From Cercis canadensis (Eukaryota > Streptophyta > Magnoliopsida > Fabales > Fabaceae): a stretch of DNA of 64,000 nt. Each line of letters opens with the position of its first letter. Within the stretch, counting starts at the first letter, position 1. The DNA lies in contig QAOA01005617.1 in NCBI GenBank assembly GCA_003255065.1, forward strand, positions 62,001 to 126,000, given 5' to 3'. The translations under genes were made by a program, and so were the position numbers. This document shows, piece by piece, positions 1 through 12,146 of the stretch. Below the pieces are notes generated by a model. That model was not told the DNA's origin, did not search any database, and saw only the letters and a program-made list of their open reading frames with translations.

Positions 1-1341
1 AGTGTCTTGGCTAGGGATTTCGGAATGGGTTTAGGGAAATAGAAGCAGAAACTCGAGGTGAGGGATAAAGGAGGTCAGCGTGTGAATGAAACAGGTTCCA
101 AAACGACACCGTTGTGGGGGAAATCTAAAAAGAGTTTTGTGAACGGGTACCGGTTCACCGGTTTGCACCGGTTCACACTGGTTTTCCGTCTCACTAGTTG
201 CGGTCTAGTCCAATTTTTAAAACCTTGTAAACAATTTTGAATATAATTAATAAAATATAAAAAAATTGTTTTATGAAAATAGCTTTCTATTATTTTTTGA
301 GTAAACTTATATTTCTGTCTCTCAAAGATTCACTTTTAACAAAATTGTTATTGAAAGAACAACAATAACAAATTGGTCCTGAAAGAATAGACATCTATAA
401 TAAAATAATCATCTATTAATGAAGCCTATTAACAAGTAATGGAATTAGTGATATGTCATTGTTAACTGTATATGTGACATATTAAAATTAGAGGTGAGAA
501 AATTGATTGAGTCCGATGAGCTAGCCCAATTTAGCTCGATAAAATGATGTACTGGGTTCAAAAATTGGTGGCCTGAATTAGCCTGTGGCCTATTCGAGTT
601 CGAGACAGGTTGGCCCGATTTACTTTCAGCAAGACAGCATCCTGAAAACAAGATAAAGGCTAAGCAAACAAACTATTGGACTATTGGTTCCTATATCGGC
701 CCAATTACGAAACGGCTGAGTCTACAATACCCATGGCTCCAAATGGGTATTGGTGCAAAGGGCAGTAAATTACCATTGGATCATCCACCTGGCCTAATCA
801 ATGGCTGTGATGGTTTGACCAGCTACTTTGATATCAGGTCTTTGTAATAATGACATAGTAGCCTCAGCTTTTTGTTGAATTATAGATTGGCCCCATTTGT
901 TTGGGCTTGATGAACATAAAGTGGCCCTTAATAAACAAAAAAAAAAAATTGGACTAAAATTAAAAGATGGACTGGGCCATATTTAGGCTGGTTTTTTTTT
1001 CACAAATTCAATTAGTCCAAAATCAATTAAGGGCAGGACAAACTGATCTCTCCTAGAAAAGGGAAAAGCCCATTCCCCAACCTCCATTTCTCGTTACCAT
1101 GTAAAAAAGGTGGCTGCTAGATTCATAACTCCAAAAGTATAGCACACAAATGTTAGCAGACCAAGCCTTATGACTAAATTTCCTTGAAATAATTAAATAT
1201 TGATCACTGGTCCTTAAGTATGTTCCCCAGTCCAATCTGCAATTTGGAAAAATTTCTCTAACATACAGGTGTAACCGTATAAGTGAACTTGTCTAGGACT
1301 TCATACCAAATTGATTCTCTAACATCACAATATCATGTTGT
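1..1341. other. No recognisable gene
   Basis: AT-rich intergenic DNA. Both strands were read and only short open frames without family resemblance were found. No terminal repeats or RNA gene could be supported. Confidence 0.5.
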
Positions 1342-1575
1342 TTATTGGTTAGTAATAAGCTTCCCAACCAAACATCTAATATTCTTTGACTGTTCCAGCA
1401 ATTTCTCGGCAGACTCACTCTCCCAGGCCCGGTGCATTGCTTTGAGCACCAAATTAAACAAAGCTGTGTTGGGTGTGATCTTAAAGTCCTCCATTTGAGC
1501 TACCACATTAAGCAAATCCCCAGAAGAAGCCCCAATTAGAAATTTTAAACACGTATTGTATATGGATTCGCTCAT
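1342..1575 (-). pseudogene. Pentatricopeptide-repeat protein fragment
   Basis: A 77-residue open frame contains one convincing PPR-like repeat: a 'ITPNTALFNLVLKAMHRA' helix-turn followed by an 'SAEKLLE' second helix, as in plant organelle RNA-binding PPR proteins. An upstream segment (residues 1-30, ending '..DLLNVVAQMEDF') could be the preceding repeat. Intact PPR proteins have many tandem repeats and hundreds of residues. Here there is no extended array on either side and the frame stops soon after. I read it as a single exon or gene fragment rather than a working gene. An unrelated RAD52-like exon lies about 500 bp away on the other strand. The family call is by motif only. Confidence 0.5.
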
Positions 1576-2080
1576 CAGATGGCCAATAAAAATTGGCAGG
1601 GGACTCTTTGAAGCGCGAGTCTGGAACCAAAGTGCACCATGCTAACATTCAGGCATCAAAGGTAACATGTTGCAGATTACCGACTATTACTCTGCTGATT
1701 TAGATTTTTTTGTATTTCTCTTTTTGACATTTTACGTTGTAGGGTCATTTGATGTGTGAATGGATGGAATTATATTATTAGAAAAATGTTTTAATGATCA
1801 ATTGAATGTGTCTCATAATATTGAGGAACCAGTTGCTTGTGTGTTCTGTTATTGAGAAAGCATAAGATAACTGAACTGCGATATTGCCGAACTGTATTAA
1901 TCTTGGTGGCTAAAACCGGCCTCTTCCTCTAATATTTTTCCATAGGCAAGCCTTCTAAACTTGCTAACAATCATATCTTGCTTTTCAAATATATCTGTAT
2001 TTTACTTTTAGGTTGGTTATGTTCACCTTGTGATTGAGCTCAAGTTTTCTGATCTTTCAGATTTGAAAATTATTTTGCAG

Positions 2081-2172
2081 GATGGTGTGGAGAGATACGT
2101 GATGTCATATTCTCTGACAATGGGAGTGTGACTGTGGTATACCGTCTTACCATACAAGGATCTGATGGAGAG
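2081..2172 (+). pseudogene. Single RAD52-like exon (plant organellar/nuclear RAD52 family)
   Basis: This 92-bp segment is bounded by a good acceptor (TTTTGCAG) and donor (GTGAGC). It is open in one frame and gives a peptide beginning WCGEIRDVIFSDNGSV and ending IQGSDGE. That resembles the conserved beta-strand core of plant RAD52-like single-strand annealing proteins. I could not find the flanking exons that should supply the rest of the domain, so this is probably a gene fragment. The assignment rests on remembered family resemblance without a search. Confidence 0.45.
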
Positions 2173-2662
2173 GTGAGCCTCTACTCTTGGTAGTTTGATT
2201 TATTTGTGAATTTTCACGTAAGGCTATATTACAAACTACTGCTTCAACTTTCGTCCATTTGAACATAACCTTCCTCATCTTTCAATTTGAAGCTGTCTAC
2301 CCTCTAAGCTTGCTTTAATTGAAGAGAAAAGTTTTATTCAGAAGCCACATTAAATGGAAAATCTTTGCAAGGGTCTTTTATCCTACAACATCCCCCCTTC
2401 TATCTCTCTCTCTTTCAAGTTAACCATGAAATGTTAAGGGATAAGTACTGGAAACGACTTATGGACGAAGTGAAAAAGGTATATAAACCACATAAGTATT
2501 ATACAGTGAAAGAGAGTCTATAGTAGATGTATTAGGGATTACATGCACCATTAATACCAAAAAGAAGTTCAAACTACCTCAAACCACCAAGAAGTCATTC
2601 CGATTCAGATCATTAGCAGATTACATATACCAAAAGAAACTAGTTTAGTGGCTTCCTTTTGC

Positions 2663-4757
2663 TTAACGTCGTCTCTTTGTTTTAGCTCCCGAAGCAGATG
2701 CATTAACAGCAGCTTCACTAGTCCTTGCCAAATTGGAGATGAGAATAACATCCTTCATTTTGTCCAATGCTTGAAAAAAAATTTGGCTCGTTTTCTCAAA
2801 CTCCATATGAAGAGTATGAAGGATAAGATAGGAAGAACATAACACTGAATGTGCATATTAAAATACAAATTTCTTTTGGTGAATGATATTTATGTTGAAA
2901 AGTTTAAGAGTGCTAACAGCGAGTAGAAGATCCATTTTGTGAAAAAACGTAATCATGTGCAAGTGAGGAAAAAGGTAGAAAAGGTAACTCGAAGACAAAG
3001 TGCTTTAAGCTTATAGTGCAATACAAGATTTCCATGTAACATGTAGTAACAATTATGACAACCAATTAGAGTAATTTACTAAGATGATAAATGAAACTGA
3101 GCTGAGGTCGTCTTACAAGCTAACAGATAATGCAATGCTTTCTTCAACTATACACATATGGATGAATTACCATAGTACACATGCATTTAGCAGCATGATT
3201 AAGCAGGCCAAGTAGAAAGATAAAGGCATTAAATAGACATACAACTTTGGCTATGCACTCTAGATATTGACTAAAATAAAATTATTCCAGCAACATTCCG
3301 TTTTAAATAGTGGGATACATACCACTTCAACTTTGCCAAGAGCATTTTCTAGCTTTCCGGTAAGTTGACGATTTTCATTTGTTAAAGCTTCAATCTGCTT
3401 AACATACAAGGGGCTCAAATGTCAAAAGCATCATGCCATAAAAAAAAACACTGGAGGGGAACTTAGGAATAAAAAGCTATACCAGACAAAGACCCACGAA
3501 AGAATCATGAAAGAAAGTTCAGAAAATTAAAAATATAAACAAAACCTTCTTCTGGCAGTCGATGGACATCGTCCTATAAGAATCCGAGGCCGAAGATGGG
3601 GCTTCATTTAAGCCAATATTTTCATCAACCTATTGGAATGTTAAGTACAAAATGTTTAAGAGACAAGGCAATTGGTGATAGACAAACAATACTAACATTT
3701 AATTTTCATTTTAAAGTTACCTTGGATTGCAATGATTGTATGACCTTCTGGACAGCTTGTAATCGTTCCAAGACACAGTCAAACTTTCCCTCCAAGCTCT
3801 GTTCAGTTGAGTTTGCTTCAGGTTCTGGCAATACTGGTTCACCATTGTCGCTATCACTAACAGTTAGATCCTCATACAAGAAATCAAGGTCTCGATTAAT
3901 AGGCTGCACAACAGCATTCTTCATACGTCGTGATCGCCTGAGAACAGTAGTGTTATTTTTGGACTTACACCTGCTTAATTTAGCAGACTTCTGTTGGGGT
4001 TCAGATTCTGGGGAACTTAATTTCCGAAATGAAGGGCAAGGAATTTGAAGCTCAGATCCTCCAGGCATTGATTCCAAAATCTGGTTGCAAGCATACGATT
4101 TTGCAGGCTTCAGTACAGTAAGCATAAGAAGTAAGTGAAGTCATAGAACTTCCAGATTGCAAAAATCGAATATCTACTTAGCCACATTACCAATCAGAAG
4201 ACAAGCTGAGTTAACAGTCAAATATTAAGTTGAGGAACTTAAATGTTTTCACATGCTCCTTTGAAAGTAAGACAATAAAACCAATTTCCCTTTTTCAGAA
4301 GAAAAAAGCATCTAAACTTAAAGTATTGTTTGTATGATATAAGACAACTTGAAAACGAAGCTCAACGTGTCCAACACAAGATATCTCTTCTGTCCCACAA
4401 ACAGAATATAGTAATGGCAACATAGGAGGTATTGTGTACAAGACCGAAAACTTCATTCTACCAACATGTGCATGCTCTGTCATCTTCCTTCCTATTGTCA
4501 CAATTCCCCCTATATTTGTTCATCTATTTAATAATTTAAAACCCCTACGAACCCTAAGCAGATCAGGAAGCTAAGTATTGACCATCTGGAAAAACGTAGG
4601 CAAAGAGTATGTAGCAATGACATTAACATTAAAACCGTGCTTAGTAGTAAAGAAAACTAAATAGGCAGAACCAATAAGTGGGGGAGATAAAGCGTTGAGA
4701 CAGAACCAAAAAGCATCAGAAAAGGAAGGGGGAATCGACCTTGGGAGCCTTCTCCAT
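2663..4757 (-). CDS. Five-exon gene for a basic coiled-coil protein of unknown function
   Basis: My exon model is 4757-4740, 4107-3721, 3629-3546, 3397-3323 and 2800-2663. Every junction has GT-AG borders, all four introns are phase 0, and the joined frame is open from ATG to stop, giving about 233 residues. The first exon codes only six residues (MEKAPK). Exon 2 holds a basic stretch with 'LRRSRRMKN', an acidic serine-rich stretch ('LTVSDSDNGEP') and a helix ('LERLQAVQKVIQSLQSK'). Exon 4 is a strong coiled coil ('IEALTNENRQLTGKLENAL'). The C-terminus is lysine/arginine-rich ('GAKTKRRR'), resembling a nuclear localisation signal. I do not recognise the family. A nuclear coiled-coil role is an inference from composition. 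Unlike most of the window, nothing in it is broken. The exon 5 acceptor could also lie six bases further in. Confidence 0.65.
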
Positions 4758-7499
4758 ATTCTTGCCAGGTATGGGTTTTCAAAAACAGAGCCTTTGTTCA
4801 CCACTACCGCTGCAGTCTCCCACTTTCAAGTTTCAACTCTCAGGGTTTTTTTATTGTTTTTTTATGTTGTCTGCCCTTTCCGGTTTAGGAGTGAAGGATA
4901 GAGAAGATATTGGAACAAATAAGAATCCGAATCATTTTGTATTGCAGTATATGACAGGTAATCAATAGAGACAGTGGGAGAGATAGATGAAAGGACGGAG
5001 AACAAATCCAAAATTTAAAACCATGGGCGGGGGGGAGAAAGTGAAGTGGAGGGAGTTTTTTTTTAATTATAAATTGTTGAGGTGGCAGAAGAAAATGTAT
5101 GTGTGGGTGTGACATAGCATTGGATTGGAAGAGGCTATGAAAGAGAGAGTGTGAGGAATTTCAATGGCAGAGATATCCAGTTCTTCTCCTTGATATATCC
5201 AAATCGGTCTGTCAAATCGAGGTATCAAATGTCTGAGCAAACACTGTTGCTACCATAATACACGTTAACCAATCTGCACCACTCATCACTCAACTCTTGA
5301 ACAAAGTTATAATATAATATATATAACTTAACCACTCGTCAACAACTTAACCACTGTTCTGTTGATATAGAAACAGTGAGTGAGTTCATTTTGCCTTTGT
5401 CCAATTGAAGACAAAACTGGCACTTGATGTCAAAACAGTGAGGTTGGCACCTGTTCTCTGGTGTGAGTAGTAACTACACTGTTCTTTTTCTGAAACCCTA
5501 ATCAAATCTATCAGCAACGTTTAGTATGAGCAAAAGGTGAACATGACCATTTGCATTTTCGGCACTTTTGTCCTTGAGAAAGCCTAGTTGCACCGCAAGG
5601 TGAACAACATAATATTGTGTATTAATCTTAACTGTTAGGTTAAAATTTGAGCAGGCCTTGCTAAATTGAATTGAATTGATCTAAGTAAGCTTATATATAT
5701 GCATGAAGTCTCGTAAACTTATGAAAACATATTCCCATAACTTCCTCACAAAATTGAATTCAAAACAATATGGAAAAAGCAAAAAAGCACATCTTTCATT
5801 TGAATCCTCTTTCTCTCTCTGATCTCTCTTTTTGTGATTTGATCTACCTTTTTTGTTGCTAGTACAAACGAGATATCTTTTCACGTTAGTACAACTTCTA
5901 TGAATTAATCAATTGATGACCTATGATAAAATTATATGTTTAAGTGATTAATCAATAAATTGAACTTTATGATATAATTAGATACGATTGACCATTAAGT
6001 AATTTTTAAGGACATAATGATTGAAAATGAAATACTTCTACCTCACTATGACCTAATGTTTTAATTCTTGTATATAACCCAATTTCTCTCTGTTTTGGTT
6101 ATATAGGAGCGCAATATGTTAGCAAAATATGAGAGAAGTATATGACAAAAATAAAATTCATAACTTAAAATCTTTTAATTCCTATAACTAGAGAAAGTAT
6201 AACTAGATTCAAAAGTCATTGACAATCCAATCTCTCTTTCTCTCTCTATATTTTGATGATTACATTACGTTTCATAAGAAGCACAAAATGTAAGTTATAT
6301 ATATGTTTTATTCACCCCTTAAAATCCAAAAACTTTACTTTTTATACTTCATCTTTGTACAAGAAGTGGTATGGCCTTAACCAATGAGAGCACGTCGGGT
6401 GATGGGTGGAGCGAACCTGTTCACCCAATTTGTTGTTTTGGAACTCAAATTCTTACAAAAGATTATTTATAAATATATGCTTTTGAAATAAATAATTTAA
6501 AAATATAGATCATGTTAAGTAATTGTCAGTCATTAAAAATCTTTTTTCCTTCTGAGAAGAGACATTTCTAATAATTTGGCTAACACAAATTTACATGAAA
6601 AAATAAAAAAAAATCAGGAGAAAGAAACAACAATAAGAGAGTACCAATATGATTGGCCCTCAATAGTTAGCTCCACCTAGTTATAGTAGGCATGCATTCT
6701 CCTTACATCACCCTCGTAACTAAACAGAGTATCTTGTTTAATAAGTACACTGCCATCCCTCTTTCTCTCTCTGATCTCTCTCATCCATTGACACATAGTT
6801 TGCAAATTTCATAGATGGAGAAAAAGATCCATAGTTTACAACATGAAACTTTTTAGATAAACTCATCTTAGACTCCTGTCACTACAATAATCAAGTAAAA
6901 GAAACTTTATATCAATTTTATAAAATAAATATGCAGAGATAAATTTGACCACTTAGAAATGGTATTTCTTTTGGAGTCAATACTGATTCAACTTAATAAC
7001 GCACCAAAGATATATGCATCCATTTGGTGAGAAGATTTTTACGAGTTAAAAGACACTTACAAAATGATCCTCTTTTGATCATGAACAATCCATTGATGGA
7101 AATCTAATTTCCTCACACTCTCTCTTTCACTTTTCTTCCGGTCATGTTGCTAATTGACTGGATCCCACCCCACCTATCAATTATGTGGGTTTTAATTTAA
7201 ATCTACACTTTATATATAGTTTTAACTATATCAACTTGAAAAGTTTTTAATTTCTTTCCAAGACCCACAGTATGAGATATGGATAAGGAAAGTTATGATA
7301 CATATATAGTTTATTATCAAGCAATTATTTCTGACTCATCTTATTTTCTATAGGTACTATGGGTCCATTATTAATGCTTCTCTAACAATTATAAATTATC
7401 CCAAGCTTGTATAGGTACGATTCTCAATACGTACGAAAACAACTAGTGTTTATCATCCTATACCCTTATACTTCAATATGAGCAATAAGAGCAACCCAA
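4758..7499. other. Intergenic, AT-rich, no gene recognised
   Basis: The stretch just right of 4757 is probably the promoter and 5' UTR of the minus-strand coiled-coil gene. Beyond it lie several pyrimidine-rich CTCTCT tracts (near 5810, 6235, 6760 and 7120) and AT-rich DNA. No conserved protein signature was found. Confidence 0.4.
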
Positions 7500-7840
7500 T
7501 GATGCTACTAGAATTTCATTTGTGTAGAAGCAACAGCAAATGCCCAAGCCACGTCACAGCATTGCACCCAGCTACGTAAACCAGAAGTAACAAGTCTGAT
7601 ACAAAGCCATGCAGAGACAAGGAACTCGGGGCACACTTGACTCAGCTGAACTGAGTCAACTCGGGGCACATGTTCCACATGCACCAGCTACGAACTTATC
7701 ATCTCACCTTATATCTATCTAGTTGTTATCTTTCTGTTACAGTTTGAAATTCAAACCAGTGAATACTTGTATATATATACTTTCAGAATCAATAGAAATA
7801 TATCTCTCTTCCGCATACAAACTCTACCTTTTACAATTTG
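7500..7840 (+). repeat. Possible decayed copia LTR end
   Basis: This stretch has the look of the 3' half of a short copia LTR: a TATATATATAC box near 7772, then a poly-adenylation-like AATCAATAGAAATAT and a 'CTCTCTTCCGCATACAAACTC' type ending. No primer-binding site, second LTR or target-site duplication was found, so the call is weak. Confidence 0.25.
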
Positions 7841-10024
7841 TAGGTAATCCTCCTGCGTTGGTAGTAGTTATCTGAATAGGAGTGTAAGTACAGAGGTGGT
7901 CATAAACATTTCCAATAAGCTTCATATGAGTTGAGAACTTTCTGGGCGAAACCTTTTCCGCCATGGTATTAAATCTAGATGTACCTCGTGATGCTGAAGA
8001 TGACCCTAGCAGAGGCATGGGTATACCAGGTATGAAGTTTGAGGGTTGCAGGTGATGGATTATTTGCATGAAGCCATGACTGTGGGTATATGTGAGTAGG
8101 GTTTGAGTCAACTGGAGTGGCCATTCTTTTGTTTCTATTGCTTGTGTTAGTCGGGGTACATGTGACTCGAGACTCAGTGAACTCGACGTGGCCATTACTT
8201 AATTGGTAATTTGGTATTGCTGGATTTTTCCTTCTATCAACTCCTTTGTTGTTGCATGCCAACTTTTAGCATGCAAATGCACAATGTATACTTTTGACGT
8301 GCAAAAGCACATATATTCAACGCCTCTCCAATGTTGGCAGGAGGTCCCAATATATCAACCACACATACAGTGTTATTCATGGAAGGATAGAAATTCAGGA
8401 TTAGTTCCATCCGAAATATAAATACAACCAGACTTGTCGAACCCATGTGTTGCATGAGCTGCATGCAAGGCCATGACTCCCATACAGTGTTATAATATAT
8501 TACTTCTCTGCACTCGTTATCTGTCTGCTACCTGCAATAGTTATGGCATTGCTCTGGATGTGGATCGCGTCAATTAACAGAAGTTTAAAATCATCACTGT
8601 GCAAAGAGGTCTTTTGCAATGCTAAAGAGGAATCATGGGAACCTTGATCCTCACAAAAGCTGCGTTAGATCTCCTGTTGGATATATCATATATGCATGGG
8701 GTGGCCTGTTACAGGATTTCATTAAAGGAATGACTCGTTAGCATTGTACAGTATATTTCTACATATATGTTCATGTTTTTCAACCTTTTTTCCCCACTTG
8801 TGTTGTTTGTCATTGTTCCTCTTTTTTCTTGCTTGTCTTAATTCTTTTTGTGGTGGGGATTGCTCTTGGATAAGCTTTTGAGTCTCAATTTTGTAGCCGT
8901 TCTTTTTGTAGTCAGATACATAAAATGTAGAAACCATGAAGATCAATGCAAATCTCTTATTTGCATTCTTGTAGTTTTAATCTTATAAGATATGTGACAT
9001 TTGATTAAGCATTGATTTGCAAAGTTGAACAATATATACACTTTTTTTTGAGGTGAGAAGCACTAGGCTTTTCCGTCCATTTGTGTAGAGAATGAAGAAT
9101 TAAATATAGTTTCCTTTCTTTACTCGGTAGTTCATGGTTCTTGCAGCTAATATTGCAGGATACTAGCAGCCTTCATAGTGATGGATGGTCTGAAGCTCAT
9201 CCATGTGGTCCTGTTATTTCCAACGTAAGGTCTCTGTTAGGCGAGGGTGAAGACTACATAATGTTGAAGTCCTGTTATTTCCACGCCTCTCCGGTTCCAT
9301 GTTCCTGTAAAGGTTCTATATTAACATATTATATGCATTAACAATATATAATATATATTTTGACAGCACACATATTACAAGTAGAGAAAATAATTTTAAA
9401 TTATATTAGTACGTATATGTCCTTTTCGTTACTTATTACAGTACAACAATAATAAAATTAAAAAATTATTTAAATGAGTTTTTTAAATAAGTAAGAATTG
9501 TTTTTAAATACAAATAAATAACTTGCCTCTTTGGATTTAAAAAGTTGTCAACTTTTAATATCTGTAAAGCGGAGGAAAACTACTCATATATGTCACTGTC
9601 ATCTGTCCAAAATGTACATTCATAGAGGGTAGCTGGTGTTATAGAGTGGCTAGTCTGTTTTCTTGCTTCACCACAAGTACAGGCATAGAGGAGATAATGC
9701 CAAATTGGGAACTGCAATATCATTCTGACAACAACTCAATGTGCCCATGCCAGTACTGGAACAGTTGACATTTGTGGTCTAAGAAAGTAGCCGAATTCAA
9801 GTGCTCACTTGTAGTTACTTCACGTGAAAGCTCAAATTTTTTAATAATTTGTTAAAAAAAGTGCAGGTACAGAAACATACACAACAAAAACTTACAAATT
9901 TTGAAGAAAGGAAGAGAATCGTGATTACCCAACTTTTTAATGACTAACTTTCATTATCCGTTGTAAAAAGTTACACTTACATATAATAAATTATTCCCAT
10001 ACATCATCACATTAGAATGCTTAT
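7841..10024. other. Intergenic, no supported gene
   Basis: Open frames of up to 123 residues occur on both strands around 7824-8464 but none shows a domain. A segment near 9159-9227 is open and has an acceptor-like and a donor-like border (peptide around 'DGWSEAHPCGPVISN'). It could be a gene fragment but I cannot name it. Confidence 0.35.
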
Positions 10025-10495
10025 CTACCACTTGAAATAAGTACTGATAAACATTGTTAACACTGCCAGTAAAAATCCAATAAGTATTCCTTCAACAAGC
10101 CTGTCCCCACCATTACTTCCATGATGAACAAATTGTTTGAAGCTGGCTATGTTTGGATTAGATGTACAAGCTTCAACATTAACAATTGGTTGCTCTAACT
10201 GTGCTCCCATGGGTCTCATGTTTTCGAACTGAGGTTGGGGATGTTCTATGGCCACCGGCACTTCTACATGAATGGTATCATCATGGACTGCATAGGCGTG
10301 CATGTTTTGTTCCCAACGTGGGGTGTACAATGCCCAAGCAGCTTCAGTTGTTTCCCTATTATTGAAGGATTGGTAGGAAGCACCACTAAAACCATTTACC
10401 TGCAACTGTGCCTCTGCCCATGTTGAATAAATCCCTGGTTCTCTACCACAAAACACAACGTATGTCTTTTGCTTGGCTCCACCTACTGCCTTCAT
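10025..10495 (-). CDS. RNase H1-type hybrid-binding (viroplasmin) domain protein with C-terminal membrane anchor
   Basis: A complete single-exon frame of 156 residues. Residues about 11-55 match the RNase H1 N-terminal domain, also called caulimovirus viroplasmin-like: 'YVVFCGREPGIYSTW', 'QVNGFSGASYQSF' and a following acidic/Arg helix. In RNase H1 this domain binds RNA-DNA hybrids or double-stranded RNA. No RNase H catalytic domain follows. There is instead a proline- and histidine-containing linker and, at residues about 132-153, a hydrophobic segment ('GILIGFLLAVLTMFIS') ending only a few residues before the C-terminus, as in tail-anchored proteins. A TATA box lies 64 bp upstream. The neighbour across a 1.65-kb gap is the divergent ULP1-like gene. 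The domain is seen directly; membrane anchoring is inferred from hydrophobicity, and the function is unknown. Confidence 0.75.
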   Translation of the reverse strand: MKAVGGAKQKTYVVFCGREPGIYSTWAEAQLQVNGFSGASYQSFNNRETTEAAWALYTPRWEQNMHAYAVHDDTIHVEVPVAIEHPQPQFENMRPMGAQLEQPIVNVEACTSNPNIASFKQFVHHGSNGGDRLVEGILIGFLLAVLTMFISTYFKW

Positions 10496-10558
10496 AGTGA
10501 ACTAATTGAGATGGAAAGAAGTAAAAAACTTGAGTGCTTGTATATAGAAGCAAACATC

Positions 10559-10566
10559 TTATATAT
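10559..10566 (-). promoter_or_regulatory. TATA box of the hybrid-binding-domain gene
   Basis: TATATAAG on the minus strand, 64 bp upstream of the ATG at 10495, the expected distance for a plant core promoter with a short 5' UTR. Confidence 0.5.
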
Positions 10567-12146
10567 GGCTGGCTGAGTTACTAGATCAATAAGGCTGGGG
10601 TCCACTTACTTTAGTAATCTTATTTTAAATTATATATTTGACTAAATAATTAAATATTTGTGTGGGCAGATGTCTTCGATGCCCTTAACACTGTCGTTGC
10701 TTTATTTGTGAGTGTTTGTTTGGACCATATAAACCCACTTCATGCAAGGATCTTTGTAATATTTCAAGTTTTTGGGATTTTGAATGTTATCAACCCAACG
10801 ATAACCCCAAAGTAATCAAGCATATTCATATATCATATGATAAAGTAGCATTTTAACATTTACTATATTTTGTCCACAAGGTTGGCCAACATGTAAAATG
10901 TTGAATAAATGTCCAAGGCATCACATTAATACGGGGCCATCAACCTCTTCCAAAGTACTTGTCCCTCCACAAACAGTAGCACATTGAACATTCTCAAATT
11001 AATGAGACAATTACATTTATTTTCAATGCACAGCTCAATGACATCAAATTTAATTAAGCATTTCATAGATTCTCCATATGTTATGGTATAAAGTAATTCA
11101 GATAGTAGTTTCTCCAACTACTATGCAACATAGGCTGAAATTGAACAATAATCTGCTAGATATTGAGAATAAACGGATTTCACATTCAGGGACAAGTTAT
11201 ATGAAATTGAAGTCCCCTGTAATTGTTGGTTTGAATATCACATAAACAAAAAGGTCCAATATGTTACTCAATAAGCAATTAGGCACATGAAAATCTACTA
11301 TTAGTCCATAAATATTTGTTTCTATCATATACATAGAGAGTGGTACATATATGGATAATTCAAGGAAAGAGGGACACATAGACAAATAATGGTACCTATA
11401 TATATCTCACACACATTAGGATATAAATATGGATAATTAAATTCTCTAGTTGGGAAAATCAATTATTGGATATGAACCAAACTTGCCTATGGTTTCTCTC
11501 TAGTTAGTTAGCCAAGTCATAATATTGTTTTATGCAGTCACAATATTGTCTTTATGTTAGTTTAATAAATTAGTATTGTAAAACAGTCAAATATTTGAAT
11601 AATAATTTTTTGGGGTGCTATTTCTGTATATAGTATAGTAACGTTTCAATTCAACTGGCCACACTTGAATATTTGACCTTCTTATTAATTGTAATAATGT
11701 GAAATAGTATGGTCATATGCTTTAATTTGTAGGTGAATATTAAAAACCGATTTTTATATACTTTTGTCATGAATATATATCATTAACCCGAACCAAAGAA
11801 GGACCTCTAAATTCCTTTCTAAAATGATACTTGATAAAGACAATAGAACCAGAGAAGTGTGTGCTTTAATTGGTTGGTCAGCTAATTACCTTGTTTGAAG
11901 GTAGAAAAGTTAGGNTCTATGTACGTGGGTGAAATTATTTAAAATAACCCCCACGTGGAAACTTACTTCCCGCTCTTTCCTCCTTCTGGGTAATAGAAAA
12001 GTGACTTGGCCTTTGGACAATACCGTAATTTGCTGTTAAGAAGACAAACACCCAAAGGTATCTGACTTCACACGTGGTGGTCGGCAAGAGGTACATTCAT
12101 TTTGTGTAAAAGCTCCTTTTTCTTCCCATTACTGAAGCTGCACAAT
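10567..12146. other. Intergenic between divergent genes
   Basis: AT-rich DNA between the minus-strand hybrid-binding-domain gene and the plus-strand ULP1-like gene. It should contain both promoters. One ambiguous base lies at 11915. No gene is recognised. Confidence 0.4.

Noticed and set aside
3596-4048. 150-residue plus-strand frame
   Set aside because: Antisense shadow of exon 2 of the coiled-coil gene, whose splice sites and phases support the minus strand.
7824-8195. 123-residue minus-strand open frame
   Set aside because: Serine-rich start but no domain, no splice context, and it overlaps LTR-like sequence. Probably a chance frame.
10025-10495. Endogenous pararetrovirus (caulimovirus) remnant
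   Set aside because: Only the viroplasmin-type domain is present, with a membrane tail and a plant TATA box. No movement, coat or polymerase sequence lies nearby.
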